Shown: positions 50,751 to 62,186, numbered from the stretch's first letter. The stretch: 64,000 nucleotides of DNA from Escherichia coli (GCA_021307345.1 CP089930.1:2108001-2172000), one strand, 5' to 3'. Numbers and translations are program-made. Notes: generated by a model not told the origin, from the sequence alone.

Positions 50751-51517
50751 GCCGATGCCTCCAGAAATCCGGTTAGTGGGCTGGTGGCATGAGCAAAATG
50801 ACTGCGGCTGCCAGGTCCGGCCTGACGTGCCAGCAGGCCCGCTTCTACCGCCAGGCGAAATGCCTTCGCCATGGTGACGGGATCGTCCGCGACGGCAATT
50901 GCCGTATTCACTAACACCGCATCGGCGCCCATTTCCAGCGCCTGCGCGGCATGGCTTGGAACGCCGATGCCAGCATCAACGACTACCGGAACCGTGGCCT
51001 GCTGGATAATAATCTCCAGCATGGCGCGGGTTTCTAGCCCCTGATTAGAACCAATCGGTGCACCGAGCGGCATCACCGCTGCACAGCCCACTTCTTCCAG
51101 ACGTTTGCACAACACCGGATCGGCACCGCAGTAAGGCAGCACGACAAATCCTTGTTGCACCAGCGTTTCGGCGGCTTTCAGCGTTTCGATGGGATCGGGC
51201 AACAACCAGCGGGCGTCAGGGTGAATCTCCAGCTTCAGCCAGTGTGTTCCTAACGCTTCACGTGCCAGATGGGCAGCGAAAATGGCTTCTTCCGCCGTTT
51301 TCGCCCCAGAAGTATTCGGTAGCAGTGTCACACCCGCCGCGATAAGCGGGGCGAGGATAGCGTCATTGTGTTGGCGCAAGTCGACGCGTTTCATTGCCAG
51401 CGTCACCACCTGGCTGCCGGAAGCGCGGATCGCCTCCACCATAAGTTGTGAAGAGGCGAATTTCCCGGTGCCGGTAAACAGATGTGAATCAAACATTTTG
51501 TCCGCGATACGTAACAT
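50747..51517 (-). CDS. thiG: ThiG, thiazole synthase
   Basis: Forms the thiazole phosphate from deoxyxylulose phosphate, dehydroglycine and ThiS thiocarboxylate. The ATG at 51517 (MLRIADK) gives 256 residues; the frame extends to 51562 through thiS. TIM-barrel protein with the substrate imine lysine in WLKLEIHPD (about 95) and a C-terminal phosphate-binding part. It starts two bases after the thiS stop. Confidence 0.96.
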   Translation of the reverse strand: MLRIADKMFDSHLFTGTGKFASSQLMVEAIRASGSQVVTLAMKRVDLRQHNDAILAPLIAAGVTLLPNTSGAKTAEEAIFAAHLAREALGTHWLKLEIHPDARWLLPDPIETLKAAETLVQQGFVVLPYCGADPVLCKRLEEVGCAAVMPLGAPIGSNQGLETRAMLEIIIQQATVPVVVDAGIGVPSHAAQALEMGADAVLVNTAIAVADDPVTMAKAFRLAVEAGLLARQAGPGSRSHFAHATSPLTGFLEASA

Positions 51518-51518
51518 T

Positions 51519-51719
51519 TCAACCTCCTGCAATAACCTGAAAAAGCAGGATCTGGTCGCCATCCTGCACGATATGTTGCGCCCATTGCTCGCGCGGGACG
51601 ATTTGCTGATTAATTGCCAGCGCCGCGCCTGCTTTTAGCTGATCGAGTTGTTCCAGCAGTTCGTGAACAGTTTGTCCGGTGGCACACTGCATCGGTTGAT
51701 CGTTAAACAGAATCTGCAT
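51519..51719 (-). CDS. thiS: ThiS, sulfur carrier protein
   Basis: A 66-residue ubiquitin-fold protein ending in Gly-Gly (QVIAGG), the end that ThiF adenylates and converts to a thiocarboxylate. It overlaps the 3' end of thiF by 17 bp. Confidence 0.96.
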   Translation of the reverse strand: MQILFNDQPMQCATGQTVHELLEQLDQLKAGAALAINQQIVPREQWAQHIVQDGDQILLFQVIAGG

Positions 51720-52458
51720 TGCGCCCTCCGCATACCGGACATCCGTTGGCGCGGCGCAACAACAGGCTGCGCCACTGGCTGGATTTACCGTCGAACAGTC
51801 GCAGTTCTCCTGTAGGCGTCTCTATACCGCTCAATAACTTAATCGCTTCCAGTGCCTGCAATGTCCCCATGACCCCGACCACCGGGCCAACCACGCCTGC
51901 CGTGCGGCAGTTGCGTTCTGGCTCCTGGTTATCCAGCCACAGGCAGCGATAACAACCGTGCTCCCAGGGCGGCGTTAATACCATCAACTGACCGCCAAAT
52001 CCGACCGCGCTGGCGGTGATAAGTGGTGTGTTCAGTGCCACGCAGGCGGCGTTAATTTCCTGGCGAGTCGCCATATTGTCTGTACAGTCGAGCACCACAT
52101 CGGCTTGTGCAACCGCATCTTTTAACGCCTCACCCGTTAACCGTTGTTGTAGTGCTGTCAGTTGAATATCGGGATTCAACAGTGTCAGTCGCTGATGGCT
52201 GACCTGCGATTTCGGGCGATCGATATCTTCAGTGGTAAAGAGGATTTGTCGTTGCAGATTGCTTAAATGCACATCGTCGTCATCTGCCAGTACCAGCGTC
52301 CCGACGCCAGCGCCCGCCAGGTATAGCGCAGCAGGTGTACCCAGCCCGCCAAGACCGATAATCAGCACCTGGCTGTCGAGCAGTTTTTGCTGCCCGTCAA
52401 GAGCGATATCGTCGAGCAGGATTTGGCGGCTATAACGCATAAAATCACGGTCATTCAT
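51703..52458 (-). CDS. thiF: ThiF, ThiS adenylyltransferase
   Basis: E1-like enzyme of 251 residues that adenylates ThiS and takes part in sulfur transfer. Start at 52458 ([12 protein letters not shown]); the frame stays open to 52551 through thiE and is not coding there. Nucleotide-binding [10 protein letters not shown] (about 35-44), the reactive cysteine in [10 protein letters not shown] (about 184) and zinc cysteine pairs YRCLW and CPVCGG are visible. Overlaps thiE by 8 bp. Confidence 0.95.
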   Translation of the reverse strand: MNDRDFMRYSRQILLDDIALDGQQKLLDSQVLIIGLGGLGTPAALYLAGAGVGTLVLADDDDVHLSNLQRQILFTTEDIDRPKSQVSHQRLTLLNPDIQLTALQQRLTGEALKDAVAQADVVLDCTDNMATRQEINAACVALNTPLITASAVGFGGQLMVLTPPWEHGCYRCLWLDNQEPERNCRTAGVVGPVVGVMGTLQALEAIKLLSGIETPTGELRLFDGKSSQWRSLLLRRANGCPVCGGRNADSV

Positions 52459-53085
52459 TGCCAACTCCTGCAATTTCCAGCAACTGTGCCGTTGCCAAAC
52501 GCCAGTCTGCCGCCTGGGTAATGGCACTGACGACGGCGATACTGCCGACACCCGTCGCCATCACCGCAGGCGCGCGCGCCAGACTGATACCGCCAATCGC
52601 CACGGTGGGATAATCCGCCAGTCGCTCAACATGCCGTGCCAGCTGTTCCAGCCCCTGCGGTGCAGAAGGCATCTGTTTGGTTTGCGTCGGGAACACATGT
52701 CCCAGTGCGATATAAGAAGGGCGTGCTGCCAGCGCGACGTCGATCTCCATATCGTCATGGGTCGAAACGCCAAGCCGCAGACCAGCCGCGCGGATGGCGC
52801 TGAGATCGGTAGATTGCAAATCTTCCTGCCCCAGATGGACGCCATACGCCTGATGCTTGATCGCCAGCCGCCAGTAATCATTAATAAACAGCCGCGCGTT
52901 ATAGCGGCGACCCAGCTCAATTGCCGCTACGACATCGGCTTCCACCTCTTCATCGCGCTGATCTTTGATGCGTAGCTGGAGGGTTCGCACGCCAGCGTCC
53001 AGCAGACGTTCGATCCACTGTACGCTGTCCACCACCGGGTACAGCCCTAAACGAAAAGGTACAGGAGGAAAATCAGGCTGATACA

Positions 53086-53086
<1 letters not shown>
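52451..53086 (-). CDS. thiE: ThiE, thiamin-phosphate synthase
   Basis: Joins hydroxymethylpyrimidine diphosphate and thiazole phosphate to thiamin phosphate. The ATG at 53086 (MYQPDFPP, 211 residues) overlaps the thiC TGA; a GTG three bases earlier is also possible. TIM-barrel protein with diphosphate-binding QLRIKD, NDYW and VHLGQEDL, and the GHVFPTQTK loop. Confidence 0.95.
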
Positions 53087-54984
<1,898 letters not shown>

Positions 54985-55059
54985 TCATTCCAAAAGTTAA
55001 GGACGTGGCTTGTCAGACGACGGATGAAGCAAGAGACGATCGCCGCAAAGGCGATACGG

Positions 55060-55156
55060 TAGCAGATTAACTCTTGTTCCCTTCGCAGGTATTAGCCTGA
55101 TCAGGTTCCGCGGATCCCGAATGAACGGTCTCAGCCAGTTAAGGCACTCCGACAAG
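55060..55156 (-). promoter_or_regulatory. TPP riboswitch (thi box) of thiC
   Basis: On the minus strand the aptamer reads TGTCGGAGTGCC...GGCTGAGA, CGGGATCCGCGGAACCTGATC and AGGCTAATACCTGCGAAGGGAACAAGAG, all hallmark segments of the thi element. Thiamin pyrophosphate binding represses the operon. The roughly 80 nt between aptamer and ATG contain the GCGATCGTC/CGCCTTTGCGGCG hairpin region of the expression platform. Confidence 0.95.
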
Positions 55157-55162
55157 AAATTA

Positions 55163-55178
55163 GCCCCGAAAACGGGGC
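55163..55178 (-). terminator. Hairpin between rsd and thiC
   Basis: GCCCCG/CGGGGC stem with an AAAA/TTTT loop, 35 bp after the rsd stop and just upstream of the thi box. The tail TAATTTC is only partly T-rich, so it is a moderate terminator at best. Confidence 0.5.
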
Positions 55179-55212
55179 GTTGAATGTAAATTACGCGTTA
55201 ACAGCGCAGAAC

Positions 55213-55689
55213 TCAAGCAAGATGTTTGACGCGGGCGGCGTCAAGCACCAGCAGAATCAGCTTATCTTCCAGCACAAAGCGCGCTTCCAGCGCCTCGCCG
55301 ATATCAGATAAAACCTGTTGAAATTCAAGGTAATTATCATGATCGATGGCGGTTTCCAGGCTGGAATCGTAGTAATCCATAATCTGTTGCGTATTGGCTT
55401 CGAGTTGCGGCCAAATCTTCGCGGCATGAGCGAGCTGCCCGTTGCCTTCCAGCTTATGAAGAATGCGCTCATAAATGCTGAAATGTCCGGCAGACAAGTA
55501 ATCGACCAGACTCTGGCAAAAATCATCAAGGGCTTTTTCGTTTAGCCTCATGTACGATTCTTTGCCAGGCTTAATGCCAACCAGATTGTAGTAAGCCACG
55601 AGCAGATGCTTACGTACATGTAGCCAGCGATCAACCAGTTTGTTACTTCCTCTGACGTGCTCCGTCAGGTTATCGAGCTGGTTAAGCAT
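55213..55689 (-). CDS. rsd: Rsd, anti-sigma-70 factor
   Basis: 158-residue, all-helical protein that binds sigma-70 region 4 in stationary phase and frees core polymerase for other sigma factors; it also stimulates SpoT. Length and sequence (MLNQLDNLTEHVRGSNKLVD) match K-12 Rsd. Divergent from nudC. Confidence 0.95.
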   Translation of the reverse strand: MLNQLDNLTEHVRGSNKLVDRWLHVRKHLLVAYYNLVGIKPGKESYMRLNEKALDDFCQSLVDYLSAGHFSIYERILHKLEGNGQLAHAAKIWPQLEANTQQIMDYYDSSLETAIDHDNYLEFQQVLSDIGEALEARFVLEDKLILLVLDAARVKHLA

Positions 55690-55783
55690 GATTGACTCCG
55701 CAAGTTTGTATTCAAAAACTGCTCAGTGAGAAATGTAAAAACCATGTTAAACATGCCAGTGATGCAAAGGTAGTGCAAGAGCT

Positions 55784-56557
55784 ATGGATCGTATAATTGA
55801 AAAATTAGATCACGGCTGGTGGGTCGTCAGTCATGAGCAAAAATTATGGTTGCCGAAGGGAGAATTGCCATATGGCAAAGCGGCAAATTTCGATCTTGTG
55901 GGTCAGCGCGCACTGCATATCGGCGAATGGCAAGGAGAACCTGTTTGGCTGGTGCAACAGCAGCGCCGCCATGATATGGGTTCGGTGCGCCAGGTCATTG
56001 ATCTGGACGTCGGGCTATTTCAACTAGCCGGACGCGGCGTGCAACTGGCGGAGTTTTACCGCTCGCATAAATACTGCGGGTATTGCGGGCATGAAATGTA
56101 TCCGAGCAAAACAGAATGGGCGATGCTGTGCAGCCACTGCCGTGAGCGTTACTACCCGCAAATCGCCCCCTGCATTATTGTTGCCATCCGTCGTGATGAT
56201 TCGATTCTGCTCGCTCAGCATACCCGCCATCGTAACGGTGTCCATACGGTACTTGCCGGATTCGTCGAAGTGGGCGAAACCCTCGAACAGGCGGTCGCGC
56301 GGGAAGTAATGGAAGAGAGTGGCATCAAAGTCAAAAACCTGCGTTACGTGACTTCTCAGCCGTGGCCATTTCCTCAGTCATTAATGACTGCGTTTATGGC
56401 GGACTATGAGAGCGGCGACATCGTGATTGATCCAAAAGAACTGCTGGAGGCGAACTGGTATCGTTACGACGATTTACCCTTACTGCCACCTCCTGGCACC
56501 GTGGCGCGCCGTCTGATAGAAGATACGGTGGCGATGTGTCGGGCAGAGTATGAGTGA
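55784..56557 (+). CDS. nudC: NudC, NADH pyrophosphatase / RNA decapping hydrolase
   Basis: Nudix hydrolase of 257 residues that cleaves NAD(H) and removes NAD caps from RNA. The zinc ribbon [10 protein letters not shown]...CSHC is at about 98-119 and the Nudix box [20 protein letters not shown] at about 159-178, followed by the SQPWPFPQS motif of the NADH subfamily. hemE starts 39 bp later. Confidence 0.95.
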   Translation: MDRIIEKLDHGWWVVSHEQKLWLPKGELPYGKAANFDLVGQRALHIGEWQGEPVWLVQQQRRHDMGSVRQVIDLDVGLFQLAGRGVQLAEFYRSHKYCGYCGHEMYPSKTEWAMLCSHCRERYYPQIAPCIIVAIRRDDSILLAQHTRHRNGVHTVLAGFVEVGETLEQAVAREVMEESGIKVKNLRYVTSQPWPFPQSLMTAFMADYESGDIVIDPKELLEANWYRYDDLPLLPPPGTVARRLIEDTVAMCRAEYE

Positions 56558-56596
56558 TGATACACTGACCGCCTGACGCACTAAGGAACAGCCAAA

Positions 56597-57661
56597 ATGA
56601 CCGAACTTAAAAACGATCGTTATCTGCGGGCGCTGCTGCGCCAGCCCGTTGATGTCACTCCAGTATGGATGATGCGCCAGGCGGGTCGCTATCTACCAGA
56701 ATATAAAGCCACGCGTGCTCAGGCGGGCGATTTTATGTCGCTTTGCAAAAACGCCGAACTGGCGTGCGAAGTGACTTTGCAGCCGCTGCGTCGCTATCCG
56801 TTGGACGCGGCGATCCTCTTTTCCGATATCCTCACCGTTCCGGACGCGATGGGATTAGGGCTCTATTTTGAAGCCGGAGAAGGTCCTCGTTTTACCTCGC
56901 CAGTCACCTGCAAAGCTGACGTTGATAAACTGCCAATTCCGGATCCGGAAGATGAACTGGGTTACGTGATGAACGCGGTGCGTACCATTCGCCGCGAACT
57001 GAAAGGCGAAGTGCCGCTGATTGGTTTTTCCGGCAGTCCGTGGACGCTGGCGACCTACATGGTGGAAGGCGGCAGCAGCAAAGCCTTCACCGTGATCAAA
57101 AAAATGATGTATGCCGATCCGCAGGCGTTACACGCGTTACTCGATAAACTGGCGAAAAGCGTCACCCTGTATCTGAATGCGCAGATTAAAGCCGGTGCTC
57201 AGGCGGTGATGATTTTCGACACCTGGGGCGGCGTGCTTACCGGGCGCGATTATCAACAGTTCTCGCTCTATTACATGCATAAAATTGTTGATGGTTTATT
57301 GCGTGAAAACGACGGTCGCCGCGTGCCCGTCACGCTGTTTACCAAAGGTGGCGGACAGTGGCTGGAAGCCATGGCAGAAACCGGTTGCGATGCGCTGGGA
57401 CTGGACTGGACAACCGACATCGCCGATGCGCGCCGCCGCGTGGGCAATAAAGTCGCATTGCAGGGCAATATGGACCCGTCGATGCTGTACGCGCCACCAG
57501 CCCGAATTGAAGAAGAAGTAGCGACTATACTTGCAGGTTTCGGTCACGGCGAAGGTCATGTCTTTAACCTTGGTCACGGCATTCACCAGGATGTACCGCC
57601 AGAACATGCTGGCGTGTTTGTGGAGGCAGTGCATCGGTTATCTGAACAATATCACCGCTAA
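56597..57661 (+). CDS. hemE: HemE, uroporphyrinogen decarboxylase
   Basis: Converts uroporphyrinogen III to coproporphyrinogen III in haem synthesis. 354 residues. The signature [15 protein letters not shown] is at about 21-35, with the active-site aspartate in ILFSDIL (about 78). nfi follows after 9 bp. Confidence 0.96.
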   Translation: MTELKNDRYLRALLRQPVDVTPVWMMRQAGRYLPEYKATRAQAGDFMSLCKNAELACEVTLQPLRRYPLDAAILFSDILTVPDAMGLGLYFEAGEGPRFTSPVTCKADVDKLPIPDPEDELGYVMNAVRTIRRELKGEVPLIGFSGSPWTLATYMVEGGSSKAFTVIKKMMYADPQALHALLDKLAKSVTLYLNAQIKAGAQAVMIFDTWGGVLTGRDYQQFSLYYMHKIVDGLLRENDGRRVPVTLFTKGGGQWLEAMAETGCDALGLDWTTDIADARRRVGNKVALQGNMDPSMLYAPPARIEEEVATILAGFGHGEGHVFNLGHGIHQDVPPEHAGVFVEAVHRLSEQYHR

Positions 57662-57670
57662 GGAGTAATT

Positions 57671-58342
57671 ATGGATCTCGCGTCATTACGCGCTCAACAA
57701 ATCGAACTGGCTTCTTCTGTGATCCGCGAGGATCGACTCGATAAAGATCCACCGGATCTGATCGCCGGAGCCGATGTCGGGTTTGAACAGGGTGGAGAAG
57801 TGACGCGAGCGGCGATGGTGCTGCTGAAATATCCCACTCTTGAGTTGGTGGAGTATAAAGTGGCACGCATTGCTACCACCATGCCTTACATCCCGGGGTT
57901 TCTCTCCTTCCGTGAATATCCTGCCCTGCTGGCAGCGTGGGAGATGCTGTCACAAAAGCCGGATTTAGTGTTTGTTGATGGCCACGGGATCTCGCATCCG
58001 CGCCGCCTTGGCGTCGCCAGCCATTTTGGCTTATTAGTGGATGTGCCGACTATTGGCGTGGCGAAAAAACGGCTATGCGGTAAATTCGAACCGCTCTCCA
58101 GCGAACCGGGCGCGCTGGCGCCGCTGATGGATAAAGGCGAGCAGCTGGCCTGGGTCTGGCGCAGCAAAGTACGCTGCAACCCGCTGTTTATCGCTACGGG
58201 TCATCGGGTCAGCGTGGATAGCGCGCTGGCGTGGGTACAACGCTGCATGAAAGGCTATCGTCTGCCAGAGCCAACGCGTTGGGCGGATGCCGTGGCCTCG
58301 GAACGTCCGGCATTCGTGCGCTATACAGCAAATCAGCCCTAA
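57671..58342 (+). CDS. nfi: Nfi, endonuclease V
   Basis: Repairs deaminated bases, cutting the second phosphodiester bond 3' to inosine. 223 residues. Catalytic metal ligands are Asp35 (AGADVGF), Glu89 (SFREYP) and Asp110 ([11 protein letters not shown]). The start at 57671 follows an AAGGAG site. Part of hemE-nfi-yjaG-hupA cluster. Confidence 0.95.
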   Translation: MDLASLRAQQIELASSVIREDRLDKDPPDLIAGADVGFEQGGEVTRAAMVLLKYPTLELVEYKVARIATTMPYIPGFLSFREYPALLAAWEMLSQKPDLVFVDGHGISHPRRLGVASHFGLLVDVPTIGVAKKRLCGKFEPLSSEPGALAPLMDKGEQLAWVWRSKVRCNPLFIATGHRVSVDSALAWVQRCMKGYRLPEPTRWADAVASERPAFVRYTANQP

Positions 58343-58384
58343 TTCAGGTAAACTGCGGATAATTTCCGTACTTGAGAACTCAAC

Positions 58385-58975
58385 ATGTTACAAAACCCGA
58401 TTCATCTGCGTCTGGAGCGCCTGGAAAGCTGGCAGCACGTCACTTTCATGGCTTGCTTATGCGAACGCATGTACCCCAATTACGCCATGTTCTGCCAGCA
58501 AACCGGTTTTGGTGATGGGCAAATTTACCGCCGTATTCTCGATCTCATTTGGGAAACACTGACCGTCAAAGACGCAAAAGTGAATTTCGACAGCCAACTG
58601 GAGAAATTTGAGGAAGCGATTCCTTCTGCGGACGATTTCGATCTGTACGGCGTTTATCCGGCAATTGATGCCTGCGTGGCGTTAAGTGAACTGGTTCATT
58701 CGCGTTTGAGTGGCGAAACGCTCGAACACGCGGTGGAAGTGAGTAAGACCTCCATCACTACCGTTGCGATGCTGGAAATGACTCAGGCTGGTCGCGAAAT
58801 GAGCGATGAAGAGCTGAAAGAAAACCCAGCCGTTGAGCAAGAATGGGACATTCAGTGGGAAATATTCCGACTTTTAGCCGAGTGTGAAGAACGCGACATC
58901 GAGCTGATAAAAGGCCTTAGGGCAGACCTGCGTGAGGCGGGTGAGAGCAATATTGGTATAATTTTTCAGCAATAA
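58385..58975 (+). CDS. yjaG: YjaG, DUF416 family protein
   Basis: A 196-residue predicted cytoplasmic protein of the YjaG/DUF416 family, found beside hupA in enterobacteria. No catalytic motif is recognised and no function is known to me. The C-terminal third is acidic and probably helical. The start at 58385 (MLQNPIHLRLERLESW) gives K-12 length. Confidence 0.9.
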   Translation: MLQNPIHLRLERLESWQHVTFMACLCERMYPNYAMFCQQTGFGDGQIYRRILDLIWETLTVKDAKVNFDSQLEKFEEAIPSADDFDLYGVYPAIDACVALSELVHSRLSGETLEHAVEVSKTSITTVAMLEMTQAGREMSDEELKENPAVEQEWDIQWEIFRLLAECEERDIELIKGLRADLREAGESNIGIIFQQ

Positions 58976-59025
58976 GACCAGAAAACGTGAATTAACGCCT
59001 GATTTGTCGTACCTGGAGTCTTCCC

Positions 59026-59062
59026 TTTCGCCCCCCGTCTGGTCTACATTTGGGGGGCGAAA
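59026..59062. repeat. Inverted repeat between yjaG and hupA
   Basis: Arms TTTCGCCCCCC (59026-59036) and GGGGGGCGAAA (59052-59062) are perfectly complementary over 11 bp around a 15-nt loop. There is no T tract after the stem on either strand, only an A run on the plus strand, so it is not a standard terminator. It lies about 100 bp before hupA and could shape mRNA ends or supercoiling-sensitive promoter activity. Confidence 0.75.
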
Positions 59063-59161
59063 AAAAGTGGCTATCGGTGCGTGTATGCAGGAGAGTGCTA
59101 TTCTGGCATTTCCGTCGCACTCGATGCTTAGCAAGCGATAAACACATTGTAAGGATAACTT

Positions 59162-59434
59162 ATGAACAAGACTCAACTGATTGATGTAATTGCAGAGAAA
59201 GCAGAACTGTCCAAAACCCAGGCTAAAGCTGCTCTGGAGTCCACTCTGGCTGCAATTACTGAGTCTCTGAAAGAAGGCGATGCTGTACAACTGGTTGGTT
59301 TCGGAACCTTCAAAGTGAACCACCGCGCTGAGCGTACTGGCCGCAACCCGCAGACCGGTAAAGAAATCAAAATCGCCGCAGCTAACGTACCGGCATTTGT
59401 TTCTGGCAAGGCACTGAAAGACGCAGTTAAGTAA
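59162..59434 (+). CDS. hupA: HupA, nucleoid protein HU alpha
   Basis: 90-residue histone-like protein that bends and compacts DNA as HU alpha/beta dimers. The arm motif [21 protein letters not shown] is at about 46-66. Highly biased codons. AAGGATAA precedes the ATG. The terminator lies inside the 5' end of yjaH. Confidence 0.98.
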
Positions 59435-59446
59435 GATTGCGTGGCA

Positions 59447-60142
59447 GTGAACAGTTTTAACGAAGGGGTGGTTTCACCCCTTTTGTCTTTCTGGCGTCAC
59501 TCATTGATGCTGGCAGGTGTACTGTTTCTCACTGCCTGTAGCCACAACTCTTCACTTCCTCCCTTTACTGCCAGTGGTTTTGCTGAAGACCAGGGCGCGG
59601 TACGTATCTGGCGAAAAGACAGCGGTGACAATGTGCATTTGCTTGCTGTGTTCAGCCCGTGGCGCAATGGCGATACCACGACGCGAGAGTATCGCTGGCA
59701 GGGCGATAACCTCACACTTATCAATATCAACGTCTACAGTAAACCGCCGGTGAACATTCGCGCGCGTTTTGACGATCGCGGCGACCTGAGCTTTATGCAA
59801 CGTGAATCCGACGGGGAAAAGCAGCAGCTTTCTAACGACCAAATCGATTTATACCGTTATCGCGCTGACCAAATCCGCCAGATTAGCGATGCTTTACGCC
59901 AGGGGAGAGTGGTGCTGCGTCAGGGACGCTGGCATGAGATGGAACAGACCGTAACCACCTGCGAAGGGCAAACCATTAAACCTGATTTAGATTCGCAGGC
60001 GATAGCGCATATCGAGCGCCGCCAGAGCAGCTCTTCTGTTGATGTCAGCGTGGCATGGCTGGAAGCGCCCGAAGGTTCGCAATTACTGTTAGTGGCAAAC
60101 TCTGATTTCTGTCGCTGGCAACCCAACGAGAAAACGTTCTGA
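59447..60142 (+). CDS. yjaH: YjaH, DUF1481 lipoprotein-like protein
   Basis: 231 residues from the GTG at 59447 (MNSFNEGVV), 12 bp after hupA; a GTG at 59441 in the same frame would add two residues. A hydrophobic segment at about 20-32 ends in the lipobox LTAC, so it is probably a lipoprotein, although the charged part before it is longer than usual. Function unknown. The hupA terminator hairpin lies within codons 7-12, so expression may depend on readthrough. Confidence 0.88.
   Translation: MNSFNEGVVSPLLSFWRHSLMLAGVLFLTACSHNSSLPPFTASGFAEDQGAVRIWRKDSGDNVHLLAVFSPWRNGDTTTREYRWQGDNLTLININVYSKPPVNIRARFDDRGDLSFMQRESDGEKQQLSNDQIDLYRYRADQIRQISDALRQGRVVLRQGRWHEMEQTVTTCEGQTIKPDLDSQAIAHIERRQSSSSVDVSVAWLEAPEGSQLLLVANSDFCRWQPNEKTF
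59465..59484 (+). terminator. hupA terminator, located inside yjaH
   Basis: GGGGTG/CACCCC stem with a GTTT loop followed by TTTTGTCTTT, 31 bp after the hupA stop. Its position inside the first codons of yjaH makes it an attenuator for that gene. Confidence 0.85.
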
Positions 60143-60143
60143 T

Positions 60144-60569
60144 TTACCAGTGACCCATACCCATATGACCGCCACCACCGCAGCCGCCGTAACCCATGCC
60201 CATTCCTGCACCGCGCGGAATACCCGCTTCAGCCATCGCGATATCCCGTTTCACCCGTAACTCATCTAACGACTGACGCAAAGTCTCCATCTCTTTGGCG
60301 ACCGCATTAATTTTGCTGCTATCCGGTGGGTTAGCGGCTAACAGAGCGTTGTATTCATAACGCTTCGTCACCAGTTGCTGTTGCAGCGCGCTGCTTTGAG
60401 CATAAAAGTCATTATGGATTTTCTGCCACGCCGTCTGTTGTTCGCTGGTCAAAGGCGCGGCATTTTGCTGCCACATACCGTGTCCGCCGTGGGCAAATGC
60501 AGATGTTGATCCCATCGCCATTGCTGAAAGCGCCATCATCACCAGGGCAATTTTCGTGTTCCGTTTCAT
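60144..60569 (-). CDS. zraP: ZraP, periplasmic zinc-binding chaperone
   Basis: 141-residue zinc-responsive periplasmic protein related to CpxP/Spy that oligomerises, binds zinc and dampens ZraSR. The ATG at 60569 (MKRNTKIALV) begins a signal peptide ending SAFA before His27; the frame is open to 60710 through the regulatory region but that is not coding. Metal-rich ends HGGHGMW and CGGGGHMGMGHW are visible. Sigma-54 dependent and divergent from zraSR. Confidence 0.94.
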   Translation of the reverse strand: MKRNTKIALVMMALSAMAMGSTSAFAHGGHGMWQQNAAPLTSEQQTAWQKIHNDFYAQSSALQQQLVTKRYEYNALLAANPPDSSKINAVAKEMETLRQSLDELRVKRDIAMAEAGIPRGAGMGMGYGGCGGGGHMGMGHW

Positions 60570-60603
60570 GGTTAATCCTCCAGTGGTTGTCTTACTTTGG
60601 GTA

Positions 60604-60620
60604 TTGCATCTTCCGTGCCA
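60604..60620 (-). promoter_or_regulatory. Sigma-54 promoter of zraP
   Basis: Minus strand TGGCACG-GAAG-ATGCAA fits the -24/-12 consensus (TGGCAC-N5-TTGCA), 35 bp from the zraP start. Confidence 0.8.
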
Positions 60621-60662
60621 ACGACGAAACGCTGACGTGACGGGAAATCTGGCATGATAAGC

Positions 60663-60708
60663 GAGTAAAAATGACTCGCCTGATGTAGGTAGCGAGTCAT
60701 TTTTACTC
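60663..60708. promoter_or_regulatory. Paired ZraR operators, 17-bp perfect inverted repeat
   Basis: GAGTAAAAATGACTCGC (60663-60679) and its exact complement (60692-60708) flank a 12-nt loop. Each arm is itself a GAGT-N7-ACTC palindrome, the type of site bound by ZraR. They lie between the two divergent sigma-54 promoters, as expected for a shared enhancer. Confidence 0.85.
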
Positions 60709-60759
60709 ATTGAAACATAAGCGTTTGTGTTACAGCGCAGGGTAAACGCTGATCAAAGA

Positions 60760-60775
60760 TGGCATGATTTCTGCT
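60760..60775 (+). promoter_or_regulatory. Sigma-54 promoter of zraSR
   Basis: TGGCAT-GATTT-CTGCT fits the -24/-12 pattern (GG and GC doublets), 35 bp before the zraS start. Confidence 0.75.
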
Positions 60776-60809
60776 GTCAAAAAGGGATGAACAGGCAAAA
60801 AAGAAGAAG

Positions 60810-62186
60810 ATGCGTTTTATGCAACGTTCTAAAGACTCCTTAGCCAAATGGTTAAGCGCCATCCTGCCCGTGGCCATTGTTGGGCTGGTGGGGCTGTTTG
60901 CGGTGACAGTAATTCGCGATTATGGGCGCGAGACTGCCGCCGCCAGACAAACGCTTCTGGAAAAAGGCAGTGTACTTATCCGTGCTCTCGAATCCGGCTC
61001 GCGCGTCGGCATGGGGATGCGCATGCATCATGCGCAGCAGCAGGCCTTACTGGAAGAAATGGCCGGACAGCCTGGAGTACGTTGGTTTGCGGTCACGGAT
61101 GAACAAGGAATAATCGTGATGCATAGCAACTCCGGCATGGTGGGAAAACAGCTTTATTCCCCGCAGGAAATGCAGCAGTTACATCCGGGAGATGAAGAAG
61201 CGTGGCGGCGGATCGATAGCGCAGACGGCGAGCCTGTTCTGGAAATTTATCGCCAGTTTCAACCGATGTTTGCTGCTGGAATGCACCAGATGCGCCATAT
61301 GCAGCAGTATGCCGCGACACCACAAGCAATTTTTATCGCTTTCGACGCCAGTAACATTGTGAGTGCTGAAGATCGTGAGCAGAGAAACACCCTGATTATC
61401 CTCTTCGCCCTGGCGACGGTCTTGCTGGCAAGCGTGTTGTCATTCTTCTGGTATCGCCGGTATCTGCGCTCGCGCAAGCTTCTACAGGATGAGATGAAGC
61501 GCAAAGAGAAGCTGGTGGCGCTGGGGCATCTGGCGGCAGGTGTTGCCCATGAAATTCGCAATCCGCTTTCCTCAATTAAAGGGCTGGCGAAATATTTTGC
61601 CGAACGAGCACCAGAGGGTGGGGAAGCGCACCAACTGGCGCAGGTAATGGCGAAAGAGGCCGACCGTTTAAACCGCGTGGTCAGCGAGTTACTGGAACTG
61701 GTTAAGCCAACGCATCTGGCTTTGCAGGCGGTGGATCTCAACACCCTGATTAACCACTCATTACAGTTGGTAAGCCAGGATGCAAACAGCCGGGAAATTC
61801 AGTTGCGCTTTACCGCCAACGACACATTGCCGCAAATTCAGGCAGATCCGGATCGGCTGACCCAGGTTCTGTTGAATCTCTATCTCAATGCTATTCAGGC
61901 GATTGGTCAGCATGGGGTGATTAGCGTGGTGGCCAGCGAAAGCGGCACAGGCGTGAAAATCAGCGTTACCGACAACGGTAAGGGAATTGCGGCGGATCAG
62001 CTTGAAGCCATCTTCACTCCGTACTTCACCACCAAAGCCGAAGGCACCGGACTGGGGTTGGCGGTCGTGCATAATATTGTTGAACAACACGGTGGTACAA
62101 TTCAGGTCGCAAGCCAGGAGGGGAAAGGCGCAACGTTCACTCTATGGCTTCCGGTCAATATTACGCGTAAGGACCCACAAGGATGA
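60810..62186 (+). CDS. zraS: ZraS, zinc-responsive sensor histidine kinase (divergent sensor region)
   Basis: Inner-membrane kinase of the envelope zinc stress system. 458 residues, 7 fewer than K-12. TM1 is at about 14-35, the periplasmic domain about 36-190, TM2 about 194-214, His247 in AHEIRNPLSS, and N-, G1- and G2-boxes (NLYLNAIQA, DNGKGIA, GTGLGLAVV). The distal periplasmic part (about 103-190) is unlike the K-12 sequence I recall and is rich in Met and His (AAGMHQMRHMQQ), while the flanks are nearly identical. The stop overlaps the zraR start. Confidence 0.93.
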   Translation: MRFMQRSKDSLAKWLSAILPVAIVGLVGLFAVTVIRDYGRETAAARQTLLEKGSVLIRALESGSRVGMGMRMHHAQQQALLEEMAGQPGVRWFAVTDEQGIIVMHSNSGMVGKQLYSPQEMQQLHPGDEEAWRRIDSADGEPVLEIYRQFQPMFAAGMHQMRHMQQYAATPQAIFIAFDASNIVSAEDREQRNTLIILFALATVLLASVLSFFWYRRYLRSRKLLQDEMKRKEKLVALGHLAAGVAHEIRNPLSSIKGLAKYFAERAPEGGEAHQLAQVMAKEADRLNRVVSELLELVKPTHLALQAVDLNTLINHSLQLVSQDANSREIQLRFTANDTLPQIQADPDRLTQVLLNLYLNAIQAIGQHGVISVVASESGTGVKISVTDNGKGIAADQLEAIFTPYFTTKAEGTGLGLAVVHNIVEQHGGTIQVASQEGKGATFTLWLPVNITRKDPQG

